Source of the DNA: JAJRTE01 sp964418585 | GTDB lineage: Bacteria; Myxococcota_A; UBA796; JAJRTE01 | Length of the DNA: 64,000 nucleotides | Assembly (NCBI GenBank): GCA_964418585.1 | Contig: CAYQMG010000011.1 | Span: 34,806-98,805, forward strand | Direction: 5' to 3' | Shown here: piece after piece, positions 43,357-52,863 of the stretch | How the letters are laid out: the number at the start of each line of letters is the position of its first letter | Numbering within the stretch: the first letter of the stretch is position 1 | The notes under the pieces: model-generated | What the model was told of the DNA's origin: nothing | Seen by the model: the letters and a program-made list of their open reading frames with translations, nothing else | Databases searched by the model: none | Position numbers and translations under genes: made by a program

Positions 43357-43566
43357 ATGCCTCGATACAAGTTGGACCGCAACCGGAAACGAGCCCCGAG
43401 ACACAAGCACACATGCAGCGCGTGCGGCAAGGTGGTCGCCTTCTGCTGGCACTGTCCGTGCGGATTCGCGCTCTGCCAACCATGCATGGACGAGAATCTC
43501 TGGGGCATGACGTGCAACTGGGTGACCTGGACTTGCCCCGACTGCGGCGCGGTGCGCTCCTTCTGA
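43357..43566 (+). CDS. Ten-cysteine zinc-binding mini-protein
   Basis: 69 aa. It has a basic N-terminus (RNRKRAPRHKH) and ten Cys at 20, 23, 30, 33, 35, 40, 43, 53, 60 and 63, enough for two or three zinc sites. The last pair sits in a rubredoxin/ribbon-like TCPDCG knuckle. The segment ENLWGMTCN is well conserved in small proteins I recall from deltaproteobacteria, but no function is known. No strong ribosome-binding site is visible, 60 bases after the protease stop, so it may depend on upstream translation. Confidence 0.7.
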   Translation: MPRYKLDRNRKRAPRHKHTCSACGKVVAFCWHCPCGFALCQPCMDENLWGMTCNWVTWTCPDCGAVRSF

Positions 43567-43770
43567 ACTCCGCAGTCGAACACCTCACTCTTCGGACAGC
43601 AACATGGCGCAGAGGTCTCGAGGTCCATCGCCTGTCGCGCCGGTACTCACGCCATACTCTGCCGCTTCTGGACCTTGGGGAACCCCCTTGCATGGCCACC
43701 GCCCCCGCCTCGAGCCTGATCGCGTTGCCGGAGTGTCGGGGGATTCCAGAACGCCGGGGCCGGATACCAC

Positions 43771-44835
43771 CTACAGGAGCCGGTCCGCAAACCGCAGCAA
43801 GGAGCGCATCGCCTCGGTCGCAGGTTCGGGCGGCGGCGCTTCGGCCGGAGCAAGAAAGGCGTCGATCCAGGCCTGCGGGTCCTCCTTGAGGCGAACACCA
43901 TGGTACGAGTAGACCTGGATCCGGTCGATCCCGGCCGCCTTGGCCGCTGCCACCTCGGCCGCAAGTTCGTCGGCACCCGCCATGTCTCCGGCAACGCCCA
44001 GCGCGATCGAGGCATATGACGGCCCCACCCAGTCCATGGTGGACCGCGCATAGCTGTAGACGAGGCCCGGCCCAAAGGTGACGCCGAGGTATGCCCCCAC
44101 GTCGTTGTAGATCGAGGTGTAGACCATGAGCGACACCTCGTCCCACGTTACCGTGGAGACAGGGATGTCCAGCAAATCCTGCAGGGAACAGTCCCAGTCG
44201 GCCAGATCGTCTGCCACCTGGGGATAGGTCACCACCATCACGCGAAATCCCCGGTCATGGAGTTCGTCGACCAGGTCCTGAAAGATCACAGACGCCCGGA
44301 CAAAGTGACTCCGATCCAGATTTCCCAGCAACGCGGCCACCATGGCCTCATACTCCCCGGCCAGCGCCATCGCCTGGAGATCCATCAGCTTTTGGTAGCC
44401 CAGTTCCATGTCCACCACGATCCATTCGATGGGAAGCCCTTCCGATCGAAACCATGTCACCGCACGCCGTACAGACTCTGCGAACAACTCCGCGTTGTAC
44501 TCGTTCGGCCAGTAGCCTTCCTCGAACGGAAGCAGCATCCAGGCACGAACCTCCACCCCCTGGCGCTGTGCCTCCTGTAGAAACGCCAGCAGCCGGGGAT
44601 CCCCGATGTCTGCATCCCCGATACCCAGAAACAACGTCAGACCGTTCTCCGTAAATACCGTCAGATCCCCGGTCAGCCAGGACAGGGCGTCCAGTCCACC
44701 TTCCTCGTAGTACCCGTACACAGGGCTCGGCGCCGCATACTCCTCCGCACGCAACACCCCGGCGGTGCCTGCGGCGAGCGCGAACATCAACATCGAAAAC
44801 CGGTGCAAGCCCTTCGACCGCGCCACGTTTTGCAT
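43771..44835 (-). CDS. Secreted TIM-barrel-like protein (glycosidase-like)
   Basis: 354 aa from the ATG at 44835 (GGAGGGG 5 bases upstream). Signal peptide to about residue 30. The fold looks like a glycosidase-type TIM barrel: LTLFLGIGDADIGD, VEVRAWMLLPFEEGYWPNEYN, WIVVDMELGYQ (acidic pair at a strand end), FRVMVVTYPQ and WDEVSLMVYTSIYND, ending in IDRIQVYSYHGV. The acidic residues in VDMELG and DEVSLM are candidate catalytic residues, but I cannot assign a GH family. It faces convergently toward the ten-Cys mini-protein gene. Confidence 0.65.
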   Translation of the reverse strand: MQNVARSKGLHRFSMLMFALAAGTAGVLRAEEYAAPSPVYGYYEEGGLDALSWLTGDLTVFTENGLTLFLGIGDADIGDPRLLAFLQEAQRQGVEVRAWMLLPFEEGYWPNEYNAELFAESVRRAVTWFRSEGLPIEWIVVDMELGYQKLMDLQAMALAGEYEAMVAALLGNLDRSHFVRASVIFQDLVDELHDRGFRVMVVTYPQVADDLADWDCSLQDLLDIPVSTVTWDEVSLMVYTSIYNDVGAYLGVTFGPGLVYSYARSTMDWVGPSYASIALGVAGDMAGADELAAEVAAAKAAGIDRIQVYSYHGVRLKEDPQAWIDAFLAPAEAPPPEPATEAMRSLLRFADRLL

Positions 44836-45267
44836 CCTGTCCCCTCCTTGCATGCCAGGCCAGGCCGTCTGTCACGACCTGGCAAGAAATCCTCCTGTCT
44901 TCACTGTACCGGGAACGGGTCGGCCCGTCATCCTCTTGCACCGCTTCGAGCCGACGGGTGCTCTGTTCGAAAGGAACCGCCGGGTCCCTTTGTGGAAGTC
45001 CTGAACTGCGGTGGGTGTGCGCCGGTTCGTCCGCCCTGGGGCGCGCCCCGGGGCGCCCCGGGAAAGGCAGGCTGTTCTCAGGGGGCGCCTGGAAGCGGAC
45101 TGATCGAGAAAACAAGGGGTTGTGCGCTGACTTCCCCATCTTCCGAGATGGCACGGTCTGTGAAAAAGCGCCAGCAGATACGGAGTTGGTGTCCCGGGTC
45201 CGGCCGTGCAATCCGGCCGGGACGCAGGGGGGGATCGCGGACCTTTTTTGGGAGGAGCAGACGATAG
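44836..45267. other. Divergent intergenic region with strong GC hairpin
   Basis: No gene is supported. GGGGCGC-GCCCCGG-GGCGCCC (about 45038-45058) forms a very stable hairpin with alternative pairings. It lies between the divergent starts at 44835 and 45268, and could affect transcription or leader structure of the 45268 gene. No clear promoter is seen. Confidence 0.4.
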
Positions 45268-47649
45268 ATGGAAGGCGCTTTCAATCCGTGGAATCAGGTT
45301 CGAGAAGCAGCTCGGCGCCGGGAAGTCCACCATCGTGTGGTCACGGGGGTGGTCGCGCTGGTCGCGTGGGGGGTCTTCCCACCAACCTCGAGCGCTGCGG
45401 GTATTTCCGAGCGCGTGGCGCCGTTGCACATGGAAACCCAGGAAGTCCCTGACGAGGCCGTCGACCAGGCCGTGGAAACCGCCGACCTGTCTCTGGGCGA
45501 GGTCGGGCAGTGGCACCTTTCGCCAGGATGGGCCGTGCACCCGGACGGCTCGGTGATCCTCGAGGCGCGGGTGGATGCGGTTGATTCCGGCGGGCTCGAG
45601 ACCGAACGTCAGGGGGTATCCCAGGCCCTCGAGCACACATCCGGGGCGTCCGTTTTGGTGTTGGCGCTTCCACGTTCGCAATCCCTGTCCCTTCTGGGCG
45701 TTTGCAACGCCCTGGTTTCCGGGACGGGTGAGCCTGCCCTGGAGCGCCACGGCGACTACTGGTGGTGGCGTGTGGAGGGGGATGGACTGGCCGCGTTTGC
45801 CACCGGGATCGGAGGCAAGTCGGTGTTCGTCCTGATGAGCGGTGCCGCTTCCCTGGCCCCTGACGAACTCGATGCATTCCTTGCGGGACTCGAGATGAAC
45901 CGGGAGACCGTTCGGATCGATGAGACCTGGATCGCGTTCGATTTGCCGACGGATGTGGTGTACGTGCACCGTGACGCATCTCCGTTTTCCTGGACTCGAG
46001 GAGATGGCATAGTGGCAGTGGACGTGACCTTTGACAAGCCGCAGGACCCGGAGCATCCCTACCGGACCAGTGAGGAGTTGGCTTCCCTCCAGCAGGATCT
46101 GGAGGGCTGGACGCTCATTCAAGGAATGGTTCAGCTCCACGTCAAGGGCTTGATGGCGCTGGAACAGGCTTCCCAGCAGATACAAGAAGCGCAAACCGGG
46201 GAGCCGCCCCGGGAGGCATTGAAGGCGCTCATCGCAGCCCCGGGGTCTGTCATCGGAGCGCCGGGCATCGCGTTCATCCGTCGTGAAGGCACCTTGAAAG
46301 TGGAACTCCGCGCCGAAGGGCGTGACGCCCCGTTGCTCGCACGAAACGACCTCCTTGCCATGGCCAGGACCCTCGAGATCAAACCCCGCTACGACTGGTG
46401 GTATGACAGCCGAAAGATGAAGCACAAGGTGAACCCCGAGTTCGCCCAACAGGTACTCGAGGAAGCCATGCCCTCGTTGGTCGCCCTGGCAGACCTCACC
46501 GCCGAGGGGCTGAACAAGGGGTGGAACACGCCCCTGGCCAACGGGCTCACCGTGGTGCAGCAGCTACCCGTGGTCGGTTTCTCGCTCATCGAGGTCGGCC
46601 GAGCACGCACGCCGACCGAGGAGAGTGTGGCCGTCAACTTTGGATATCTGCCCCAGGCCCACTTCGTCATTCGGGACTATTTCGACTCTCCAGGGGACAA
46701 CTTCGGGAGTTGGGTCTCGGGGGTGGGAGCGAGTATCTCCAGCGGTACGCGCCTGTTCCGGCAACGGGGTGAGGCTGTGGCCAACTGGCAAGTCTTCTGG
46801 GATCAGGAGGGGACCCCTTTGACCGACGAGGACGGTCTGCTCGAGACCTACGACTTTGGCGTCTCCTCTTCTTACCCTGTGCAAGGAGGCAAGTACGTGC
46901 CGCTGTGGGTCAAGATGCGGGCCGGGTACAACATCGACCCGACCACGTGGCTCATTCCCCACCGGCTCGGTGGATTCGGAGACTGGAGGTTGGGGATCGG
47001 CCTGGGCATGAACGTGGACATCGGCAACGCCGACTATGTCGACCCCAACGGAGAGAAGCAGGAAATATTCTTCTACAACACCGCCTTCACACCCACGCTC
47101 GGGTTCCATACGCGCCTCTTCTGGGGCGCATTGCACATCGCCGCCCAGGCGTACTGGGTGCCATCCCAGCTCGGTCTGGTCAACATCTTCAGGGACAGCG
47201 CCGTGGAGTCGGAGGTGGCTCTCATGGCCGAGGCGGGAGAACTCCCGGACATCCAGGAACTGTTCACCACTGCTGGCATTTCGGGTCTGTTCAACACCTT
47301 GATCGGCACCGGCCGGTTCGACGGGGCTCGAGGTCTTTATGCAACGGCGGTGTTGGGGTTCCCCATGGGTGCCCCCGGCGGCACCTTGCATCCGCCCATC
47401 AAGTGGGGGATTGTCAAGGACGCCGGCCCCTTGCCGCCACTGGGAGCCAAGAAGAATCGGTTTGCCGCCATCACGACTCTGGGAATCGGAATCACGGTTT
47501 TCTTCGAGCAGACCTACTACATGCCCTTCACCACCGCCTGGAATCCGGACGGGCCTCAACAACGTTTCAGTACCATCAACAAGGGCTTCATCATCGGGCT
47601 GGGAAACGGGGCGACCTATCTCCCCTCGTTCGGCTCTGGACCCAGGTAG
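45268..47649 (+). CDS. Large exported protein, unknown function
   Basis: 793 aa. GGGAGGAG lies about 10 bases upstream. A long N-region (28 residues) precedes a hydrophobic signal (about 28-44) ending SSAAG. The first 330 residues are mixed alpha/beta with no motif. Residues 380-793 contain many amphipathic strands (ESVAVNFGYLPQAHFVI, GSWVSGVGASISSGT, LGIGLGMNVDIGNADYV, FTPTLGFHTRLFWGALHIAAQAYW), suggesting an outer-membrane barrel. It does not end in the usual C-terminal aromatic residue. A barrel with a periplasmic N-domain is the best description. Confidence 0.6.
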   Translation: MEGAFNPWNQVREAARRREVHHRVVTGVVALVAWGVFPPTSSAAGISERVAPLHMETQEVPDEAVDQAVETADLSLGEVGQWHLSPGWAVHPDGSVILEARVDAVDSGGLETERQGVSQALEHTSGASVLVLALPRSQSLSLLGVCNALVSGTGEPALERHGDYWWWRVEGDGLAAFATGIGGKSVFVLMSGAASLAPDELDAFLAGLEMNRETVRIDETWIAFDLPTDVVYVHRDASPFSWTRGDGIVAVDVTFDKPQDPEHPYRTSEELASLQQDLEGWTLIQGMVQLHVKGLMALEQASQQIQEAQTGEPPREALKALIAAPGSVIGAPGIAFIRREGTLKVELRAEGRDAPLLARNDLLAMARTLEIKPRYDWWYDSRKMKHKVNPEFAQQVLEEAMPSLVALADLTAEGLNKGWNTPLANGLTVVQQLPVVGFSLIEVGRARTPTEESVAVNFGYLPQAHFVIRDYFDSPGDNFGSWVSGVGASISSGTRLFRQRGEAVANWQVFWDQEGTPLTDEDGLLETYDFGVSSSYPVQGGKYVPLWVKMRAGYNIDPTTWLIPHRLGGFGDWRLGIGLGMNVDIGNADYVDPNGEKQEIFFYNTAFTPTLGFHTRLFWGALHIAAQAYWVPSQLGLVNIFRDSAVESEVALMAEAGELPDIQELFTTAGISGLFNTLIGTGRFDGARGLYATAVLGFPMGAPGGTLHPPIKWGIVKDAGPLPPLGAKKNRFAAITTLGIGITVFFEQTYYMPFTTAWNPDGPQQRFSTINKGFIIGLGNGATYLPSFGSGPR

Positions 47650-47804
47650 GCGCACCCCCCGAGGCGAATCACCCGGGTCGGCTCGAGCCCGCTCCAACGT
47701 GCGTCCATCCCTTGACCTCGCTTTTCCCCGGCTCGATATCCCGCCTCTCACCTCCTCGAGCGCTCCGCAGGCTTCGATCCGGCCACATTTGGGCCGAATT
47801 GAGC

Positions 47805-47810
47805 TAGAAT
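47805..47810 (+). promoter_or_regulatory. Possible -10 of the kinase gene
   Basis: TAGAAT, 42 bases before the GTG start at 47853. No matching -35 is seen. Confidence 0.3.
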
Positions 47811-47852
47811 GAATATCGACACGATTGCCACGTTCATGAGCAGAGCGACACG

Positions 47853-50800
47853 GTGCCACGAGATTTCGACAGGGAGCATCCCATCCAGGGCGCCGGTGGC
47901 CTGACGATGCAGGGTGCGCCTGGTGGCTCCTCTCAGCACCCCACGACGTGGGATGAGGTCACCGGGGGGGCCACGGTCACGACTGTTTCGGAGGTCGGCT
48001 CGAGCCCGTCCGACGACTGTGCAGCCGCCGACCCACTCCCTGGCAGGATTGGCCGGTATCGTATATCCGGGAGGCTCGGGCAGGGCGGGATGGGCGAGGT
48101 CTACGCTGCAGTGGACGAGCGCCTGGAGCGTCCGGTGGCCATCAAGCGGGTGGGGCGAAAGCTGACCCGTGATCCCGAGGTGCGCGCCCGATTTTGGCGT
48201 GAGGCCCGGATCCTGGCCGGCATGGATCACCCGGGGTTCGTCACTGTCTACGAACTCGGCGAGACCCCGGAGGGGGACCTGTTCATCGCCATGGAGCTGG
48301 TGGACGGTCTCCCCCTCAAGGCACTGGCGGATCACCCCTGGCCGGTCGAGCACGCTTGCCGCCTCGTGGCCCGGGTCGCCGAGGCCATGGGTGCCGCGCA
48401 CGCCGCCGGGATCGTGCACCGGGACATCAAGCCGGACAACGTGCTCCTCGAGTCCGACGGAACCGTCCGCGTGGTGGACTTCGGAGTGGCTCGACGACAC
48501 GATACTTCCGGCGATACCTTGACGGCCACCGGCCTCATGGTGGGAACGCCTGCCTACATGTCGCCCGAGCAGGTCACCTCTCGACCGGCAACCCCTGCTT
48601 CCGACGTCTTTTCCATGGGTATCCTGCTCTATCGTCTCATCACCGGACGCCTCCCTTTCGATGGGGACTCTCAGATCGCGGTCGCCATGGCCATCGCACG
48701 GGGAGAACACGTCCCCATCGAGCAGATTCGCCCCGAGCTTCCTCCCAGGTTGATCGCCATCGTCAACCGTTGCCTCGAGCAGGACCCGTCCGCTCGTTTC
48801 CCCGATGGGTCAGCCCTCGCCAACGCCCTCCGTGGCCTGATCGACCAGGAATCCGGGTCCTCCGGGGAAATCGCCTGGAAGACGTTCATCCAGGAACGGG
48901 CACGGGCCACGACGCACAACCACACCACCTCCCCATCGAATCCGCTGGTTCCGATACCGGCACCCCTCGTCCCCCCCGTCGGAACCCACCCAGACCCTCC
49001 ATCGCCGGGTGCTCGCACAACCATCAGCGCGGAGGAACAGACCACGTTCGCCCGAAGCAGGGCCGCCCGGGCTTTCTCTACCGCCCGTTGGTTGGCGCCC
49101 GTTGCTGTCACGGTCGCCCTCTTGCTGCTTGCGGCTCGAGGCATCGGGCTGCTCCAGCCCGAAGGCTTGGATGGCGGTCCGGACGCTCCAGCACTCGCGC
49201 CCGGGGTGATCGTTCCCCCCCGGCCGGTGGTCGCGGTCCTCGGCTTTGCACCATCGCCCCGGGGCTCGAGCACCCCTGCCATGGCTGGCGGTGGGTCCGA
49301 TGTCCGGCTGGGTGACCTGGCGCGTGTGCTGGGGGACGCGGTTCGTGTGGTCATCGACGGTGTGCCGGAGCAGGTGCTGAGTCTCTCTTCGCAGACCCTG
49401 GCGGCACTTGGGCTGAGCATGCCTTTTTCGGGAGACCTGGACGAGCTGGATGTGCCTGTGCGTCCCCATCGGGGTCCTGGTCACGTCGACGCGGTGTTGG
49501 TGGGGAACCTCGCCTGGGCCGGGGATCAGGTGGTGGTCCAGGCCAGGCTATGGGGCACCCGCCCTCGGACTGTCTGGGCCGCCTGGGAGACCCGGGTTCC
49601 TGCTCAGGACCCCCTTGCCGCAGCCACCGCCGTGGGGCGCACGCTCCTCCGGATTCTGACCCAACCCTCGGACCAGGCCGGCCCGGTCCAGAGCCAGGAC
49701 ACCTCGGAGGGCGCCGATGCGACCCTCCAGGTGCTCCAGGTCCCCACCCGCTCCCTCGACGCCTACATCGCCTTCCTGGACGCCCAGGCGCTTCTGGAAC
49801 AGGGGGATCTCAGTGCGGCTCGAGAGGGGTTGGAGTGGGCCTTGCAGCTCGACCCCGACTTCGCCCTTGCTGAAGCGGAACGGCTGGGTATCCTGCGCGC
49901 CGAGCGTCGAATGGACGAGGTGGCTGCCCGCGGCCAGGCCCTGCTCGAGCACCCGGAGAGGCTCCCCCCCCGGATGCTCGCCAAGGTCGAGAGCCTGACC
50001 GCCTATGCTGGAGGCCGCCCGCGGCGGGCCGTGGCGATCCTGCACCAGGTTCTGGAACGCTGGCCGTATGACATCGAGACGTACCAGCACCTGGTCATGA
50101 TGCGTTCCAACAATCTGGACACCGTGGACCTGGCCGAGGTGGAACGCCTGTCGCGCCGGGCGCTGGAGATTGCGCCTCGCCATGAGGTGATGTTGAGCCG
50201 ACTCGTGCGTGCGATGGCCTGGCGGGGCCGTGCCGACGAGGCCGCCCGCCTGCTCGAACAGATGGGGATCGACCCGGCGGAGGACGAGTTCAGCGTCAAT
50301 CCGTGGGCACTCACCTACCTGTTTCTCGGAGACTACGACCGGTCCAGGCAACTGTTCGAGCGCACCTTGAGCCAGGTGCAGGACGACATTTTCGCCTTCC
50401 ACCATCTCGTCATCCTCGACATCTTGCAAGACCGGTGCGTCCAGGCGACCGACCGAGCGCTCAATCGGATTCACCGGATCGAGACCATGGGGAAAGACGC
50501 GAACCTCACCTGGACCTACAGTCTGGCCCTGCAGGGTCTTTTCTGCCAGTCACGCTGGTCTGCGGCTGCAACGCTCCTGGACGCCTGGCGGACCAGGCAT
50601 GGGCTCGACCCGGTGCTGTTCGCCGAGTTCGCCATGCGGATCGCTGCGGCTCGAGGCGACGCGCCAGACTCTGCGCTCGACCGGATCAACTCCTTGCTCG
50701 ACGCGCCGCTGGATGACCCTGCCGAGGACCGGAGTCCGCTTTTGCGCCAGGTGGCGGCGGTCTCCCGGGATCCGGATATTTTGGAGGACAGGGCGGCCCA

Positions 50801-51155
50801 GGCCGGCGAGTGGGCTGTCCGGGTCGATGTGCCCTCGGCCATTCGGAACAGCTACCGGCAGGCGCAGACGCTGTTGCAGGCCAGGGCGTTGTTGGAGCGG
50901 GGCGCGGTGGAGGAGGCGCTGGACCGTTATCGTGGCGCCGTGTATCCCTGGAGCGAGGTGCAGAGTGAAGGGGACCTGGGCCGGCGGGTCGAGGCCATGG
51001 CGCACCTGGCTCGAGCCCTGGATCGGGTAGGGCGCAAGACCCGGGCCGAGGATGTGTGGCGGGCCATTCGTGGTGCCGGGTACGAAAGACTTTGGGTTAC
51101 CGACCTGTGGGTGGAAGCCGTGGAACGCCTCGGGGAGGATTCGACTCGTGGATGA
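47853..51155 (+). CDS. Membrane Ser/Thr protein kinase with C-terminal TPR region
   Basis: 1100 aa from GTG. A Hanks-type kinase domain spans about residues 65-325: Gly loop LGQGGMGEVYAA, catalytic Lys in PVAIKRVG (about 97), HRDIKPDN (about 188), DFGVARR (about 209) and GTPAYMSPEQ. All catalytic residues are present. A Pro/Thr linker and one membrane segment (about 405-425) lead to a large extracytoplasmic region. This has a FlgO/TolB-N-like part (about 440-610) followed by TPR repeats to the end. This architecture is typical of Myxococcota. Its last 8 bases overlap the FHA-AAA gene, so kinase and regulator are translationally coupled and probably act together. Confidence 0.9.
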   Translation: MPRDFDREHPIQGAGGLTMQGAPGGSSQHPTTWDEVTGGATVTTVSEVGSSPSDDCAAADPLPGRIGRYRISGRLGQGGMGEVYAAVDERLERPVAIKRVGRKLTRDPEVRARFWREARILAGMDHPGFVTVYELGETPEGDLFIAMELVDGLPLKALADHPWPVEHACRLVARVAEAMGAAHAAGIVHRDIKPDNVLLESDGTVRVVDFGVARRHDTSGDTLTATGLMVGTPAYMSPEQVTSRPATPASDVFSMGILLYRLITGRLPFDGDSQIAVAMAIARGEHVPIEQIRPELPPRLIAIVNRCLEQDPSARFPDGSALANALRGLIDQESGSSGEIAWKTFIQERARATTHNHTTSPSNPLVPIPAPLVPPVGTHPDPPSPGARTTISAEEQTTFARSRAARAFSTARWLAPVAVTVALLLLAARGIGLLQPEGLDGGPDAPALAPGVIVPPRPVVAVLGFAPSPRGSSTPAMAGGGSDVRLGDLARVLGDAVRVVIDGVPEQVLSLSSQTLAALGLSMPFSGDLDELDVPVRPHRGPGHVDAVLVGNLAWAGDQVVVQARLWGTRPRTVWAAWETRVPAQDPLAAATAVGRTLLRILTQPSDQAGPVQSQDTSEGADATLQVLQVPTRSLDAYIAFLDAQALLEQGDLSAAREGLEWALQLDPDFALAEAERLGILRAERRMDEVAARGQALLEHPERLPPRMLAKVESLTAYAGGRPRRAVAILHQVLERWPYDIETYQHLVMMRSNNLDTVDLAEVERLSRRALEIAPRHEVMLSRLVRAMAWRGRADEAARLLEQMGIDPAEDEFSVNPWALTYLFLGDYDRSRQLFERTLSQVQDDIFAFHHLVILDILQDRCVQATDRALNRIHRIETMGKDANLTWTYSLALQGLFCQSRWSAAATLLDAWRTRHGLDPVLFAEFAMRIAAARGDAPDSALDRINSLLDAPLDDPAEDRSPLLRQVAAVSRDPDILEDRAAQAGEWAVRVDVPSAIRNSYRQAQTLLQARALLERGAVEEALDRYRGAVYPWSEVQSEGDLGRRVEAMAHLARALDRVGRKTRAEDVWRAIRGAGYERLWVTDLWVEAVERLGEDSTRG

Positions 51156-52683
51156 CTTCACCACCAGGCGCACTCCAGCCACCGGCGCACCGCGTCGTCG
51201 TCCCCGGTTGCGCGAGGTGTTCGCACTGGTTCTGGTCTGGTCCGGGCAGGAGCCTCGGCGTGTGGGCGAACTTTTCCTGCTGCCCCCTGCTCCGTCCGGC
51301 CCGGTCCTGGTCGGACGTGGCCCGGCCCGGCCTGACGACCCGACGGAGCGCCTCCCACTCGTTCGACAGCGGCCCGGCGACACCCGACCTACCGCGCCCT
51401 TGGGCGGTGACGGGGTCTCGAGGCGGCAGCTCAGGCTGCAACCGCTGGACGCCGATCGTTTGCTCCTCGAGTCCATCGGGCGTTGCCCCGTCCTGGTGAA
51501 CCGGCGTCGCACGGTGCAGGCCGTGCTTCGGGTGGGCGACGTGGTGGAACTGTCGGGCCAGGTGTTGTTCCTGGTGACCCGTCGGCCCCGGGTGCTCCCT
51601 CCGCTCCGGTGGCTCGAGGACCTGTCAGGGTACCGGTTCGGCGAGCCTGATCCGCACGGGATGGTGGGAGAAAGCCCGGCTGCCTGGGCGGTGCGAGACC
51701 AGATCGCATTCATCGGGCCTCGAGACGGGCATGTCCTGATCGAGGGACCCAGCGGTGCGGGCAAGGAGCTGGCCGCGCATGCAATTCACGCCATGTCACC
51801 CAGGCGGCGTGTGCCCATGGTTGCGAGGAACGCCGCCACCTTCCCGGAAGGCCTCATCGATGCCGAGCTGTTCGGCAACGTGGCCGGGTATCCGAATCCC
51901 GGCATGCGAGCGCGCGCGGGCCTTGTCGGCGAGGCCGACGGCTCCACCCTTTTTCTCGACGAGATTGGGGAGCTTCCTCCCAACCTCCAGGCCCACCTCC
52001 TCCGCGTGCTCGACGCCCGGGGTGAATACCAGAGACTCGGTGAGGCCATCTGCCGAACCGCCGACTTCCGGCTCGTCGCCGCCACCAATCGACCCAGGTC
52101 TCAGCTCAAGCACGACCTCCTGGCCCGACTGCGGTTCACCCTCAGAGTTCCCCCCCTTGCGGAACGCAGGGAAGACATCCCGCTCATCCTTCGTTCGCTC
52201 CTCGTGCACGCCGCTGAACAGGACCCCGAGGTCGGGCGGCGCTTCCTCGACACAGACGCAGGCGGGTGGCAATCCCCACGCATATCGCCGGAACTCGTCA
52301 CGCTCCTCCTCCGTCGCCCCCTCCACCTGAACGTTCGGGAGCTGGACGCCGTTTTGTGGCGTGCCATCGCGGAATCTCACCATGACCTCCTCCTGCCGCC
52401 GGACGAATGGGAGAACCTCCCGAATGGAGCCGACCCTGCGCGGCCTGAAACCTCCGGTGAAGGCACGCCGGGCTCCGTCCGTGAGCCCGTGGACCCGGCC
52501 TGTATCTCTCGAGACCAGCTTCGTGAGGCGCTCCTGCGTCACAACGGCGTCCAGGGACCGGTCTGGCGGGAACTCGGACTCAAGAACCGTTACGTGCTTC
52601 GCCGCCTCATCGACAAGCATGGGTTGCGCCGGTTCGTGACCGAGCTTGCCGGTCGCGCCGAACCCTCCCGTGACCAGGCGTGA
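51148..52683 (+). CDS. FHA-domain AAA regulator lacking the sigma-54 GAFTGA loop
   Basis: 511 aa from the GTG at 51148 (GGGGAGG 9 bases upstream), overlapping the kinase stop. Residues 25-150 are an FHA domain (VGRG, then SRRQLRLQ, LVNRR, then LRVGDVVEL), which binds phosphothreonine. Residues 170-400 are an enhancer-binding-protein-type AAA+ domain with Walker A GPSGAGKE, Walker B TLFLDEIGELP and the PPLAERREDIP segment. The sigma-54-contact loop GAFTGA, expected at about residues 243-248, reads AGYPNP. A Fis-like helix-turn-helix closes the protein (about 455-495). It is probably controlled by the upstream kinase and cannot be assumed to activate sigma-54. Confidence 0.88.
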   Translation: MDDFTTRRTPATGAPRRRPRLREVFALVLVWSGQEPRRVGELFLLPPAPSGPVLVGRGPARPDDPTERLPLVRQRPGDTRPTAPLGGDGVSRRQLRLQPLDADRLLLESIGRCPVLVNRRRTVQAVLRVGDVVELSGQVLFLVTRRPRVLPPLRWLEDLSGYRFGEPDPHGMVGESPAAWAVRDQIAFIGPRDGHVLIEGPSGAGKELAAHAIHAMSPRRRVPMVARNAATFPEGLIDAELFGNVAGYPNPGMRARAGLVGEADGSTLFLDEIGELPPNLQAHLLRVLDARGEYQRLGEAICRTADFRLVAATNRPRSQLKHDLLARLRFTLRVPPLAERREDIPLILRSLLVHAAEQDPEVGRRFLDTDAGGWQSPRISPELVTLLLRRPLHLNVRELDAVLWRAIAESHHDLLLPPDEWENLPNGADPARPETSGEGTPGSVREPVDPACISRDQLREALLRHNGVQGPVWRELGLKNRYVLRRLIDKHGLRRFVTELAGRAEPSRDQA

Positions 52684-52723
52684 GGCCGAGTGGCGCAGGG
52701 TGTGCGGGCCGGTGGGAATCTGG

Positions 52724-52752
52724 TTGACAGCGGCACGCAACGTTGCTTCAAT
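52724..52752 (+). promoter_or_regulatory. Promoter upstream of the rph gene group
   Basis: TTGACA (52724-52729), a 17-base spacer and TTCAAT (52747-52752), about 110 bases before the GTG at 52864. Confidence 0.5.
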
Positions 52753-52863
52753 CTAATATCTGCGTAGTTCATCCGGACGCGAGGGCGAGGAGCTGTGCGA
52801 GGCCGTACGGCGTGGGGTCCGAGGGATCGGGCGTGGTGGCGTCGGGTAGTGTGAAGACAGCGG

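Noticed and set aside
41546..44146. 866-codon minus-strand open frame across the M6 protease and mini-protein genes
   Set aside because: Arg/Gly/Pro-rich with no motifs; the plus strand has recognisable protease and zinc-protein sequences, and GC-rich DNA often leaves the opposite strand open.
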